Shown one piece after another: positions 6,631 through 13,663 of a DNA stretch of 39,672 nt. The notes beneath the pieces were generated by a model. That model was not told the origin of the DNA and did not search any database. It saw only the letters and a program-made list of their open reading frames with translations. Both the position numbers and the translations under genes were made by a program. This DNA comes from an uncultured Chlorobiaceae bacterium (GTDB lineage: Bacteria > Bacteroidota > Chlorobiia > Chlorobiales > Chlorobiaceae), in assembly GCA_903994635.1 (NCBI GenBank), contig CAJEXQ010000018.1, positions 1 through 39,672 of the forward strand, read 5' to 3'. Positions within the stretch are counted from its first letter, which is position 1; each line of letters opens with the position of its first letter.

Positions 6631-7953
6631 ATGTGTGCTCTGGCAAACGGCCGAGGCGGGCAGGTGGTGTTTGGTATTACTCCATCCGGAAAAGTGGTGG
6701 GCCAAAAGGTGACTGATCGTACACTGGAAGAGCTGGCCCAGGAGTTTCAGGGTTTTGAGCTACCGCTGTGCCTGCACCTCCAGCGTCTACCACTTTCCGA
6801 AGGGGATGGTCGGGGATTGGAAGTTCTGATTGTCCATGTCGATCGTGCCACTGACGCTCCCGTTTCTTTTCGCGGAATACCTTATGAGCGCGTGCTGAAC
6901 ACAACGTGTGTCATGCCTCGCGCCAATTACCAACGATTGTTGATTGAGTCTATGCACGCCAGTGAGCGCTGGGAAATGCAGCCCGCCATAGGGTGCAGTG
7001 TTGAAGAGCTCGACAGCCTTGAAATTGTTGTCACCCTCGAAGAATCCATACGACGGGGGCGCAGCCTGGACCCCGGTACTCGCGACACTATGGGGATATT
7101 GCGTGGGTTGGGCCTGCTGGTGAATGGCGAACAACTATCACGTGCTGCCGTTGCCTTGTTTTGTGAAGATGAAGTTGTTTTGCCAGCATTCCCGCAGTTT
7201 ATGCTTCGCGTTGCCCGATTCAAAGGCACAAACCGCGACGAATTTCTCGACAACCGGCAATACACCGGTAACGCTTTTGCGCTGATGCGTCGGGCCGAAC
7301 GCTTTTTGATTGATTGGCTCCCGGTGGCCAGCAAGATCGTGCCGGGCCAAATGGCTCGTATCGACACGCCTGCGCTCCCCACCGATGCAGTGCGCGAAGC
7401 TCTTGCCAACGCATTTATCCATCGCGATTATACCAGCGCTGCGGGCTCTGTTGCTGTGGCTTTGTACGATGATCGCCTGGAAATCATCTCCCCCGGCGAA
7501 CTGCATTTTGGATTGACTCCCGAAATGCTCTACCAGCCTCATGAATCAAAACCCTGGAACCCATGGATTGCCAAGGTGTTTTACCGCCGTGGACTGATTG
7601 AGACATGGGGAAGAGGAACCCTTAAAATTGCCAGTTTGATGCAGGAGGCTGGCTTGCCCGTGCCTGTGCTGCATGAAAATACCGGTTGCGTTTTGATGAC
7701 GTTTAAACTGCCAAAGCCGTATGTCGGAGTAAATGAGGGAGTAAATGAGGGAGTAAATGAGGGAGTAAATGAGGGAGTAAATGCACTTGTTGAACTTATA
7801 AAACAACGCCAGGGTATGCGAGTTCCAGCATTAGCGGAATTGATGAATACCTCTCCCAAGAACCTCGAACGCTGGCTTAAACAATTACGAGATGCCGGGC
7901 AGATAGAGTTCATTGGTTCATCAAAGACAGGTGGTTACTATCCGAAACAGTAA
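6631..7953 (+). CDS. AlbA_2/HATPase_c_4 ATP-binding regulator (copy 3), 5' frameshift likely
   Basis: A 440-residue putative transcriptional regulator. From the ATG at 6631 it has most of the AlbA_2/Schlafen-like domain (CALANGRGGQVVFGI ... GIPYERVLNTTCVMP), a long middle region, a GHKL-like ATPase core (AVREALANAFIHRDY as N-box, LEIISPGEL, then LIETWGRGTLKI), a (GVNE)n linker, and a C-terminal winged helix (PKNLERWLKQLRDAGQIEFIG). The domain really begins earlier: 6557-6630 codes IIAAGESLTLELKKSTAEKE in the same frame, but that frame meets a TGA at 6544. A TTG at 6533 behind AAGAGAGAAG gives NFTELQK in another frame. One more A in the A5 run at 6552-6556 would join the two. The gene is thus probably 6533-7953 with a 1-nt deletion, or translated short from 6631. 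Confidence 0.75.
   Translation: MCALANGRGGQVVFGITPSGKVVGQKVTDRTLEELAQEFQGFELPLCLHLQRLPLSEGDGRGLEVLIVHVDRATDAPVSFRGIPYERVLNTTCVMPRANYQRLLIESMHASERWEMQPAIGCSVEELDSLEIVVTLEESIRRGRSLDPGTRDTMGILRGLGLLVNGEQLSRAAVALFCEDEVVLPAFPQFMLRVARFKGTNRDEFLDNRQYTGNAFALMRRAERFLIDWLPVASKIVPGQMARIDTPALPTDAVREALANAFIHRDYTSAAGSVAVALYDDRLEIISPGELHFGLTPEMLYQPHESKPWNPWIAKVFYRRGLIETWGRGTLKIASLMQEAGLPVPVLHENTGCVLMTFKLPKPYVGVNEGVNEGVNEGVNEGVNALVELIKQRQGMRVPALAELMNTSPKNLERWLKQLRDAGQIEFIGSSKTGGYYPKQ
7726..7782 (+). repeat. 12-nt tandem repeat, nearly five perfect units
   Basis: GGAGTAAATGAG repeats at 7726, 7738, 7750 and 7762, with a partial unit at 7774-7782. It codes G-V-N-E repeats linking the ATPase-like domain to the winged helix. 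A length change of whole units keeps the frame, so the linker can vary in length without loss of the protein. Confidence 0.9.
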
Positions 7954-8110
7954 TATCGAGTTTCAACGAGAGCTGTTGGATACTGCGCACATTTATAAAA
8001 AAATCTGGATAGCGTTCAACGCATTTTGTAAAGCAGAAAATGATTGGCTGTGATCCATTAACACTCGTCCGAAAAGCCCTGTTCTCATGAAAAACAAGCG
8101 CAATAACCCT

Positions 8111-8428
8111 TCATGCCGATTGAAGCGTATCATTGACCCATTTGTTCAGGCTTTTCCCCGCTTTGACGGCCTTGAGATGAATGGCGTGGTGTAGTTCCGG
8201 GTTCATTTGCAGCACAAATTTGCCGGAAAATGGCTTATCCGGTTTTTCTCCCCGTTCTGCACAAAAGTCAAGATAATCATCGACAGAGTCCCTGAAGGCT
8301 TGCACGATTTCATCAACACTCCGTCCCTGAAAAGTGACAACATCTTTTAAGTCAAGAACTTCGCCATGAAACAGTCCCGCTTCATCATCAAATTCAATAT
8401 GCCCGGTATAACCTTTATAGTTCAGCAT
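8111..8428 (-). CDS. HicB-family antitoxin
   Basis: A 105-residue protein with the HicB fold: an N-terminal partially degraded RNase-H-like domain (YTGHIEFDDEAGLFHGEVL ... VTFQGRSVDEIVQAFRDSV, then DYLDFCAERGEKPDKPFSG) and a C-terminal ribbon-helix-helix DNA-binding part (KFVLQMNPELHHAIHLKAVK ... SLNKWVNDTL). HicB neutralises the RNase HicA and represses the operon. Start at 8428 is the first Met before the conserved block. HicA would normally precede it; what lies there is a short ORF of doubtful identity. Confidence 0.85.
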   Translation of the reverse strand: MLNYKGYTGHIEFDDEAGLFHGEVLDLKDVVTFQGRSVDEIVQAFRDSVDDYLDFCAERGEKPDKPFSGKFVLQMNPELHHAIHLKAVKAGKSLNKWVNDTLQSA

Positions 8429-8534
8429 GGTAGTCCATTCCTGCTTCTTGTAAAAAACGTCTCACTGATTTAAGTGCCCCCTTTATCGCACTCTTTTTCA
8501 GGATGCGGCCTGTGAAAGACGGCACGTATCCCGG
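8415..8534 (-). pseudogene. Short frame overlapping hicB start; possible HicA remnant
   Basis: Thirty-nine open codons between an in-frame TGA (8535-8537) and a TAA inside the hicB start region, ending IKGALKSVRRFLQEAGMDYH plus AEL. The overlap with hicB and an end resembling the helix that closes HicA proteins (..GTLxxILxQAG) fit a truncated HicA. The double-stranded RNA-binding core with its catalytic His is not visible. Identity is tentative. Confidence 0.3.
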
Positions 8535-8582
8535 TCAGAAAAATTCGTACACTTGGGCATCTTTTCTCGATGATGACACGTC

Positions 8583-8864
8583 TCAAGAGTCTCCATAATG
8601 GTCTCGCAAAGAGAGTACAAGGACAGTTACCGTACGATCATTGATCTCGTAAACCATTCGATGCTGATGATTAAGCCTTCTTGACCAACATCCAGAAAGA
8701 TTACCTCGTCATTGCTCCACTCTGCCTGTCCCTTCTTTTGGATGCTCGGATAATTCAAAAAGAATACGTTTAATCTTTTTGAGAATAACCTCATCACCAA
8801 CTTTATTCCAATGCCTGATATCTTCCCTGGCTTGGTCAGTAATGTCTATAAAATAGTTGCCCAT
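8583..8864 (-). pseudogene. yoeB: YoeB-type toxin with a single premature stop
   Basis: Read through one TGA, this 94-codon frame is a full YoeB mRNA interferase: MGNYFIDITDQAREDIRHW, then a KKIKRILFELSEHPKEGTGR region, VEQ-stop-RGNLSGCWSRRLNQHHR, MVYEINDRTVTVLVLSLRDH and YGDS. Position 8709-8711 (TGA on the coding strand) replaces what should be Leu (TTA or TTG). All the catalytic region (the RLNQHHRMVYEI strand and the LRDHYGD end) lies past the stop, so the toxin should be inactive unless the stop is read through. It starts 12 nt after the yefM stop, the normal operon order. Confidence 0.85.
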
Positions 8865-8876
8865 GGATCGGCTGGA

Positions 8877-9104
8877 TCAGTTATCCTCGTAATCCTGCCT
8901 GCTTTTGCATCGGCTTTCCCTCGTTTCAATAGCATCAATAACCTTCGTGTCAGAGAAATATCGGTCGGTGTCAATGATTTTTCGTGCAGGGACAATTTCA
9001 TAGGTCTCGGTTCCACCACACTGGACGATGACGCGCTCATTGTTGGCCATATTCAAATATTTACGGAGGTTTTTACGCAACTCCGTTGTGCTGACTGCTA
9101 TCAT
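8877..9104 (-). CDS. yefM: YefM/Phd-family antitoxin
   Basis: A 75-residue antitoxin: MIAVSTTELRKNLRKYLNMA then NERVIVQCGG..TYEIVPARK, the Phd/YefM DNA-binding and dimerisation fold, followed by an acidic toxin-binding tail (ESRCKSRQDYEDN). It would bind and neutralise YoeB and repress its own promoter. It is intact although the toxin gene downstream has a nonsense codon. Upstream palindromes at 9128-9206 match the expected operator type. Confidence 0.85.
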   Translation of the reverse strand: MIAVSTTELRKNLRKYLNMANNERVIVQCGGTETYEIVPARKIIDTDRYFSDTKVIDAIETRESRCKSRQDYEDN

Positions 9105-9127
9105 AATTTCAACCTTTTGTGTTACAG

Positions 9128-9206
9128 TATACCGTACAGAGTATAGCTATTTTTTCTTTTTAACGCGTGGCCATGCAATTTTTGTACACATTAAAAATTC
9201 TGTACT
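9128..9206. promoter_or_regulatory. Candidate YefM operator with TGTACA-type sites
   Basis: Between the divergent yefM and DUF1778 genes there is an inverted repeat TATAC-N8-GTATA at 9128-9145 enclosing GTACA, a TGTACA at 9183-9188 and a TGTACT at 9201-9206. YefM-YoeB of E. coli is known to bind palindromes with a TGTACA core. Use here as the yefM operator is inferred; the rightmost sites could also control the plus-strand DUF1778 gene. Confidence 0.5.
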
Positions 9207-9246
9207 TTACGCACATCTCCAATACGTATAAAAAAAGGAGGCGACT

Positions 9247-9546
9247 GTGCCACAAATTCCAGTAGAAAGTAACTCGCGACTGTCGTTGCGCATTGCTTCA
9301 GAAGAGAAGTCTCTTTTGGTGAGAGCGGCAGCATTACAGCATACGCATTTAACCGAGTTTGTAACCAGAACCGTTGTTGCAGAGGCGCGAAAGGTGATTG
9401 ATCAGAGTGAGCGCATAGAGCTGAGCGAGAGAGATCGCACGCATCTCCTGAATCTTTTGGAAGAGCCACCTGCTCCAAACGAAAAACTCATGGCGGCAGC
9501 ATTTGCTTTACCGAAGCATCAAGGAATCTTCGACAGGGTAGAGTAA
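9247..9546 (+). CDS. DUF1778 (TacA-like) ribbon-helix-helix antitoxin without its toxin
   Basis: A 99-residue protein starting at GTG with an excellent RBS (AAGGAGG at 9235-9241). The N-terminus SRLSLRIASEEKSLLVRAAA then LTEFVTRTVVAEARKVI is the DUF1778 RHH domain; the acidic/hydrophobic tail (LLEEPPAPNEKLMAAAF) normally wraps its GNAT acetyltransferase toxin. In tacAT/ataRT operons that toxin follows at once. Here only 45 nt separate it from an unrelated antitoxin, so the toxin gene is absent. Confidence 0.85.
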   Translation: MPQIPVESNSRLSLRIASEEKSLLVRAAALQHTHLTEFVTRTVVAEARKVIDQSERIELSERDRTHLLNLLEEPPAPNEKLMAAAFALPKHQGIFDRVE

Positions 9547-9591
9547 CTTACACTCACCGATGGTTCACGCACATAAAAAAGGAGATATGCT

Positions 9592-9774
9592 ATGACGGCA
9601 AAAGAGAAAATTATGATAGCAGTTGAAACGCTTCCTGCCGATACCACATTTGAAGAGGCGATGGAGCGTCTTCTTTTTATCGCGAAAGTTGAGAGGGGAA
9701 TCCAGCAGGCGGATGCCGGAGAAACTCTGTCTCAACTGGAAGTAAAAGAGAGGATGTCGAAATGGTTCAAATAA
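9592..9774 (+). CDS. RelB-like antitoxin of a ParE/RelE pair
   Basis: A 60-residue acidic helical protein (IAVETLPADTTFEEAMERLL, then VERGIQQADAGETLSQLEVK and ERMSKWF). The QQADAGETLSxxEVKxRM pattern is common in the small antitoxins placed before ParE/RelE toxins. RBS AAGGAG at 9579-9584. Its 3' end overlaps the toxin start by 13 nt, implying translational coupling. Confidence 0.8.
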   Translation: MTAKEKIMIAVETLPADTTFEEAMERLLFIAKVERGIQQADAGETLSQLEVKERMSKWFK

Positions 9775-10028
9775 GGTGGACTCCTCAGGCAGCAGATGAT
9801 TTGGAAGCGATTGCAAATTTTATTGCTGTGGATTCCGCACACTATGCCAGGCTATTTGCAAGAGATGTGCTGTCAGCCGTTGATCGTTTAACAGATTTTC
9901 CTTATTCCGGTAGATCATTACCCGAATTGAACGATCCTGCCATTATAGAAATTCTGTTTGGGAGCTATCGCATAGTGTACAGAGTGAAAAGCGATATGGT
10001 AGAGCTTTTAACGGTCTATCACGGTTAA
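9762..10028 (+). CDS. ParE/RelE-family toxin
   Basis: An 88-residue toxin that looks complete: VQIRWTPQAADDLEAIANFI then the LFARDVLSAVDRLTDFPYSG helix pair, GRSLPELNDPAIIEILFGSY, RIVYRVKSDMVELLTVYHG. The WTPQAxxDLExIxxFI start and the Y(R)IVYR..x..V.LL.V.HG end are the ParE/RelE-superfamily signature. ParE members poison DNA gyrase while RelE members cut mRNA; sequence reading alone does not decide. A Met-initiated start with AGAGAGGA before it lies inside the antitoxin frame. Confidence 0.85.
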   Translation: MVQIRWTPQAADDLEAIANFIAVDSAHYARLFARDVLSAVDRLTDFPYSGRSLPELNDPAIIEILFGSYRIVYRVKSDMVELLTVYHG

Positions 10029-10154
10029 CAACTTCTTGAACCCTCAAGGCTAACCATTGACGACTAAATCTCCCTCAAATAATCCAAATCATTCATTGTG
10101 CTCAGGTTGTGATTGTGAAATTTTCTTCCAAATAACTCGCATTAAATAAACAGG

Positions 10155-11639
10155 TTATCCCCTGCCCAGCACCCCCAGAATCTCCTGAAAGCTTGCCAGC
10201 CCGGCTTCGAGGTTTTCGATGATCTCTCCGGCCAGTAGATCCGGATCAGGAAGGTTATCAAGATCGGCAAGGCTTTTATCTTTGAGCCAGAAGATGTCGA
10301 GGTTGGTTTTGTCGCGGGCAACAATCTCTTCGTAGGTGTATTTGCGCCAGCGCCCTTCGGGGGTTTCGGGCGTGAAGCTTTCCTTGCGCTTGTGGCGGTT
10401 CTCGGGATTGTAGCAGTCGACAAACTCTTGCAGGTCTGAAGCCTTGAGCGGGCTCTTTTTCAGGGTGTGGTGGATGTTGGTGCGGTAGTCGTAGAACCAC
10501 ACTTCACGTGTCCAGGGATCTTTGTGGGCGGGCATCACGTCGAAAAAGAGGACGTTTGCTTTCACGCCCTGTGCGTAAAAAATGCCGGTTGGCAGTCTCA
10601 GAATGGTGTGCAGCTCGGTTGTTTCGAGCAGCTTTTTTCGGACAAGCTCTCCGGCGCCGCCTTCAAAGAGGACGTTGTCGGGAAGCACCACGGCAGCCTG
10701 GCCGTGAACCTTCAGGATGGTGTGGATATGCTGCAAAAAGTTGAGCTGCTTGTTGGAAGTTATTGCCCAGAAATCCTGCCGGTTATAGACAAGGCTCTCT
10801 TTCTCCTGCTCCTCGTCATCGTTGGTGAAGGTCATGCTGCTCTTTTTGCCGAAAGGGGGATTGGTGAGCACGTAATCGTACCGGATGCCACCATCCGAAA
10901 GCAGCGCATCAGCGGATGAGACTGCGGCAATGCCGTCAAGTTCGCCGATGTTGTGCAGGAACATGTTCATCAGGCAGAGCCTGCGCGTGCCGGGCACAAT
11001 TTCGTTGCCGCCAAAGGTGCGATGCTTCAGAAACTCCTTGTCGCTCCGGTCAAGGCTGTAGCGGTTGGTGATAAAATCGTACGCCTTCAGGAAAAATCCA
11101 CCGGTACCGCAGGCCGGGTCAACAATGGTTTTCATGGGCTCCGGGCGGATGCACTCCACCATCACCTCTATCAGGGCACGAGGCGTGAAGTACTGGCCAG
11201 CCCCGCTTTTGGTATCTTCGGCATTCTTTTCAAGCAGCCCTTCGTAAATTTCACCCTTGACATCAGCGCCCATCATCACCCAGCTCTCTTTGTCGATCAT
11301 GTCAACCACCTTGTAGAGCATCGCCGGATCGGCAATCTTGTTCTGCGCTTTCAGGAATATCTGCCCAAGCATTCCCGGCTTTTTGCCAAGATCGCGGAGC
11401 AAACTGGCGTAGAGTACTTCAAGCTCAGCGCCCCGCTTCTCCTTTAGCTTCGGCCAGGTGTACTCCTGCGGGATGTCGATGGTGCGGCTGTAGGGCGGCT
11501 TGCTGTACTCGTCGGCCATTTTCAGAAAGATGAGAAAGGTCAACTGTTCAAGATAATCGCCATAGCTCACGCCACTGTCGCGCAGCACGTGGCAGAACGA
11601 CCAGACTTTCGAGATGATGGCAGACGGGGTATTGGTCAT
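10155..11639 (-). CDS. hsdM: Type I restriction-modification DNA methyltransferase, HsdM
   Basis: A 494-residue N6-adenine methyltransferase subunit. The HsdM N-terminal helical domain spans about 1-130, then GAGQYFTPR (147-154), SAM-binding motif I DPACGTGG (174-181) and catalytic motif IV NPPFG (260-264). With HsdS it methylates adenine in the recognition site and is needed with HsdR for restriction. Last gene of the minus-strand hsd cluster, 11 nt past hsdS. The length and motifs indicate an intact enzyme. The tail (LLAGEIIENLEAGLASFQEI) is the usual helical S-contact region. The 126 nt to the convergent toxin gene hold nothing obvious. Confidence 0.95.
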   Translation of the reverse strand: MTNTPSAIISKVWSFCHVLRDSGVSYGDYLEQLTFLIFLKMADEYSKPPYSRTIDIPQEYTWPKLKEKRGAELEVLYASLLRDLGKKPGMLGQIFLKAQNKIADPAMLYKVVDMIDKESWVMMGADVKGEIYEGLLEKNAEDTKSGAGQYFTPRALIEVMVECIRPEPMKTIVDPACGTGGFFLKAYDFITNRYSLDRSDKEFLKHRTFGGNEIVPGTRRLCLMNMFLHNIGELDGIAAVSSADALLSDGGIRYDYVLTNPPFGKKSSMTFTNDDEEQEKESLVYNRQDFWAITSNKQLNFLQHIHTILKVHGQAAVVLPDNVLFEGGAGELVRKKLLETTELHTILRLPTGIFYAQGVKANVLFFDVMPAHKDPWTREVWFYDYRTNIHHTLKKSPLKASDLQEFVDCYNPENRHKRKESFTPETPEGRWRKYTYEEIVARDKTNLDIFWLKDKSLADLDNLPDPDLLAGEIIENLEAGLASFQEILGVLGRG

Positions 11640-11650
11640 AAGTACAACAG

Positions 11651-13144
11651 TTAATGCTTGTTCCTTGCAGTTCGTTTTTCAGCCCTGATGCGCTCAAGAA
11701 GCTTTTCAGCAGGCTCCCAGTCCGGGGCGTTGCGAGTTATCTGAAGCTCTTCCTCGCTGAGCAGTTTTCCCTCAAAAGCTTTTTTCAGAATGCTTTGCCG
11801 CAGGGCCTCCGCTTTTTCAAGTGATTCACGGATGGTTGATTCGATGTTATCGCAAACCGGGAGGCGCGTTTCGATTTCCTGCACGATTTGGGATTGCTCT
11901 TGTGGGGAGCAATAAGGAATCAGAAACGTCCTCAAACTGCTCAGTGCGACAGTCTTTTGAGCAGTCCCGGTTGCTGTGTTTTGGGCTTGAATGAAAACGT
12001 GATTAGTCTGTAATAAGTAATACAGCCACTTGGAAATAGTCTGAAATGCTGGGCGGATTAAACCAATATGCCGTTGAAAGCAGAATGGTTTATCAAAATC
12101 GATGAGCACAGGGACTCCAAATGAACCTGTAACTGTGTAAAGGATATCGCCTTTTCTTGGTTTTCGGTGTTCTTTTAGTAAGGAATAATATTCATTTGAG
12201 ACATAAAATGATGTCGAAAAATCAATTGTATTTCTTGTTTTGTCAATATTTGAAATGGTTATAAAGGGAACCCCTTTGGTGGATTTAGGTGGTGGCTGAT
12301 GGTCACCATCTGTTATTTCAAGAGTAATATCCTCAAGAAGTTTCCACTTCCACCCATCCGGCAGTTCAGGCAAGTCATCAAGTTCAGCCTGTGTAAGCGG
12401 CATAACCGATTTGAGTTTTTTACCCTGAAGTTTTGCTGCTTGCTCCCGTTCGGTTTTGATATTTTCAAGTAACTCCCGCGCTGACGGGAGGCTGGTTTGC
12501 TGCTCACGCCATACTTTGGTGAGTTCACCTTCAAAGGCTTGTTTCAAAACCGCTTGACGATAGACCTTGAGTTGCTCCTGCGCCTTTTTCAGGCAGGCAA
12601 TCCCGTTATCAAGTTCACTGAAAAGCTGTTCCAGTTTTGCAACAATGGCTCGTTGTTCGGGGAGTGGGGGAATTGGAATGGAAACGGACCTAAAAAAAAT
12701 CGTAGGGACTCTCAACTGTCCAGCGCTTCCCGTCATATTACTTTGCGCATCTTTACGAAAAGCAGTCTGAATAAAATAATAGAACAAATATTTCTTTTCT
12801 ATGAAGTTATGTGGTCGGGAAACATGGAACTCTGTTGAGCCATATCCAATCCCATTTACCAAATTGTCGAGCACTGCCATTTTGCCATTTTCCATGCAGG
12901 GAGTAATTTTTGCAAAAATTATATCTCCGTCGATGAAAGATGTGTATCCTTTTTTTACTTCACAGTATTTTCTTGTGTTTTGTAAATGATAATTCCCTGA
13001 AACCTCATCAACACATGCCATTGGTAAAAAAGAAACCTCACTTTCTTCACTGAGGTTATGATTTGGCAACTTTGGGTTAATAGCAGAAATTTCTTCATGC
13101 ATGACCCATGCCCAGTTTGAAGGGATCGCTTTTTTATTATTCAT
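11651..13144 (-). CDS. hsdS: Type I restriction-modification specificity subunit, HsdS
   Basis: A 497-residue specificity subunit with two target-recognition domains (about 1-155 and 255-400), each followed by a conserved spacer helix. Spacer one is PIPPLPEQRAIVAKLEQLFS through QAVLKQAFEGELTKVW; spacer two is PYCSPQEQSQIVQEIETRL through RQSILKKAFEGKLLSEEE. The two-half layout reads a split DNA site and docks two HsdM. Start set at ATG 13144; a TTG at 13150 is possible. The two TRDs are AT-richer than the spacers, usual for swapped domains. Complete by length. Confidence 0.93.
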   Translation of the reverse strand: MNNKKAIPSNWAWVMHEEISAINPKLPNHNLSEESEVSFLPMACVDEVSGNYHLQNTRKYCEVKKGYTSFIDGDIIFAKITPCMENGKMAVLDNLVNGIGYGSTEFHVSRPHNFIEKKYLFYYFIQTAFRKDAQSNMTGSAGQLRVPTIFFRSVSIPIPPLPEQRAIVAKLEQLFSELDNGIACLKKAQEQLKVYRQAVLKQAFEGELTKVWREQQTSLPSARELLENIKTEREQAAKLQGKKLKSVMPLTQAELDDLPELPDGWKWKLLEDITLEITDGDHQPPPKSTKGVPFITISNIDKTRNTIDFSTSFYVSNEYYSLLKEHRKPRKGDILYTVTGSFGVPVLIDFDKPFCFQRHIGLIRPAFQTISKWLYYLLQTNHVFIQAQNTATGTAQKTVALSSLRTFLIPYCSPQEQSQIVQEIETRLPVCDNIESTIRESLEKAEALRQSILKKAFEGKLLSEEELQITRNAPDWEPAEKLLERIRAEKRTARNKH

Positions 13145-13165
13145 TAACAAATGATCACTTTTTCA

Positions 13166-13663
13166 CTATTGGCCAATAAACAACTCCGGCATTACCGGCT
13201 TCTGATCCCATAGAACCCCGTGAAGTGTACGGCCAGTTTTCTTTTTGTTGAATCCGCCCCATTGCTTGAAAAAAAACGGTACGTTTGCTGCAAGGCATTG
13301 TTCACGAATCTCCTGCACCCATTCAGGCTTCATTGGTCGTGCATTTCTGCCGCTTTCACCACCGACAATGACCCAGTCTATCCCTTGCAGGTTCAGCTCT
13401 GGCAGTGACCCAAGCAGAGGCTCACAGGATATAAATTTTACCCGTGCACCGGTTTCCCGAAGCCTGTCAATTCGCGGCATGGCATGTTGATTTTCCACCG
13501 ATACCCCCATCCAGATATTGTGCGACCAATCGAGCCATCCTTCATTGTCGTAATATGTTAAAACATCAGCTCGCTTGGTCAGTACCTGAAACACGTGATG
13601 CGGATTCTGCTGCATCACCTTGAAAACTTGCTGGATATAGTCGAGTGGAATATCCTTGTAGAA
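13166..13663 (-). pseudogene. DUF5131 (phage Gp37/Gp68) protein lacking its N-terminus
   Basis: Open from immediately after the stop of the upstream membrane gene. It codes FYKDIPLDYIQQVFKVMQQN, HHVFQVLTKRADVL, NIWMGVSVENQHAMPRIDRL, FISCEPLLGSLPELNL, DWVIVGGESGRNARPM and a WGGFNKKKTGR end: the C-terminal two thirds of DUF5131. Full-length members begin with an IEWTxxTWNPxxGC region with clustered cysteines (radical-SAM-like) and a FVNSMSDLF segment; all that is missing. The first Met is at 13618. Such genes often ride in phage and R-M loci. Likely inactive. Confidence 0.75.

Noticed and set aside
7726..7782. CRISPR-like array
   Set aside because: Units are 12 nt, contiguous and coding, with no spacers. 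No other regularly spaced repeats with spacers were seen in the window.
7546..7913. Minus-strand frames with IYSL- and SFTP-type repeats
   Set aside because: These are the antisense of the 12-nt tandem repeat in the regulator gene, not independent proteins.
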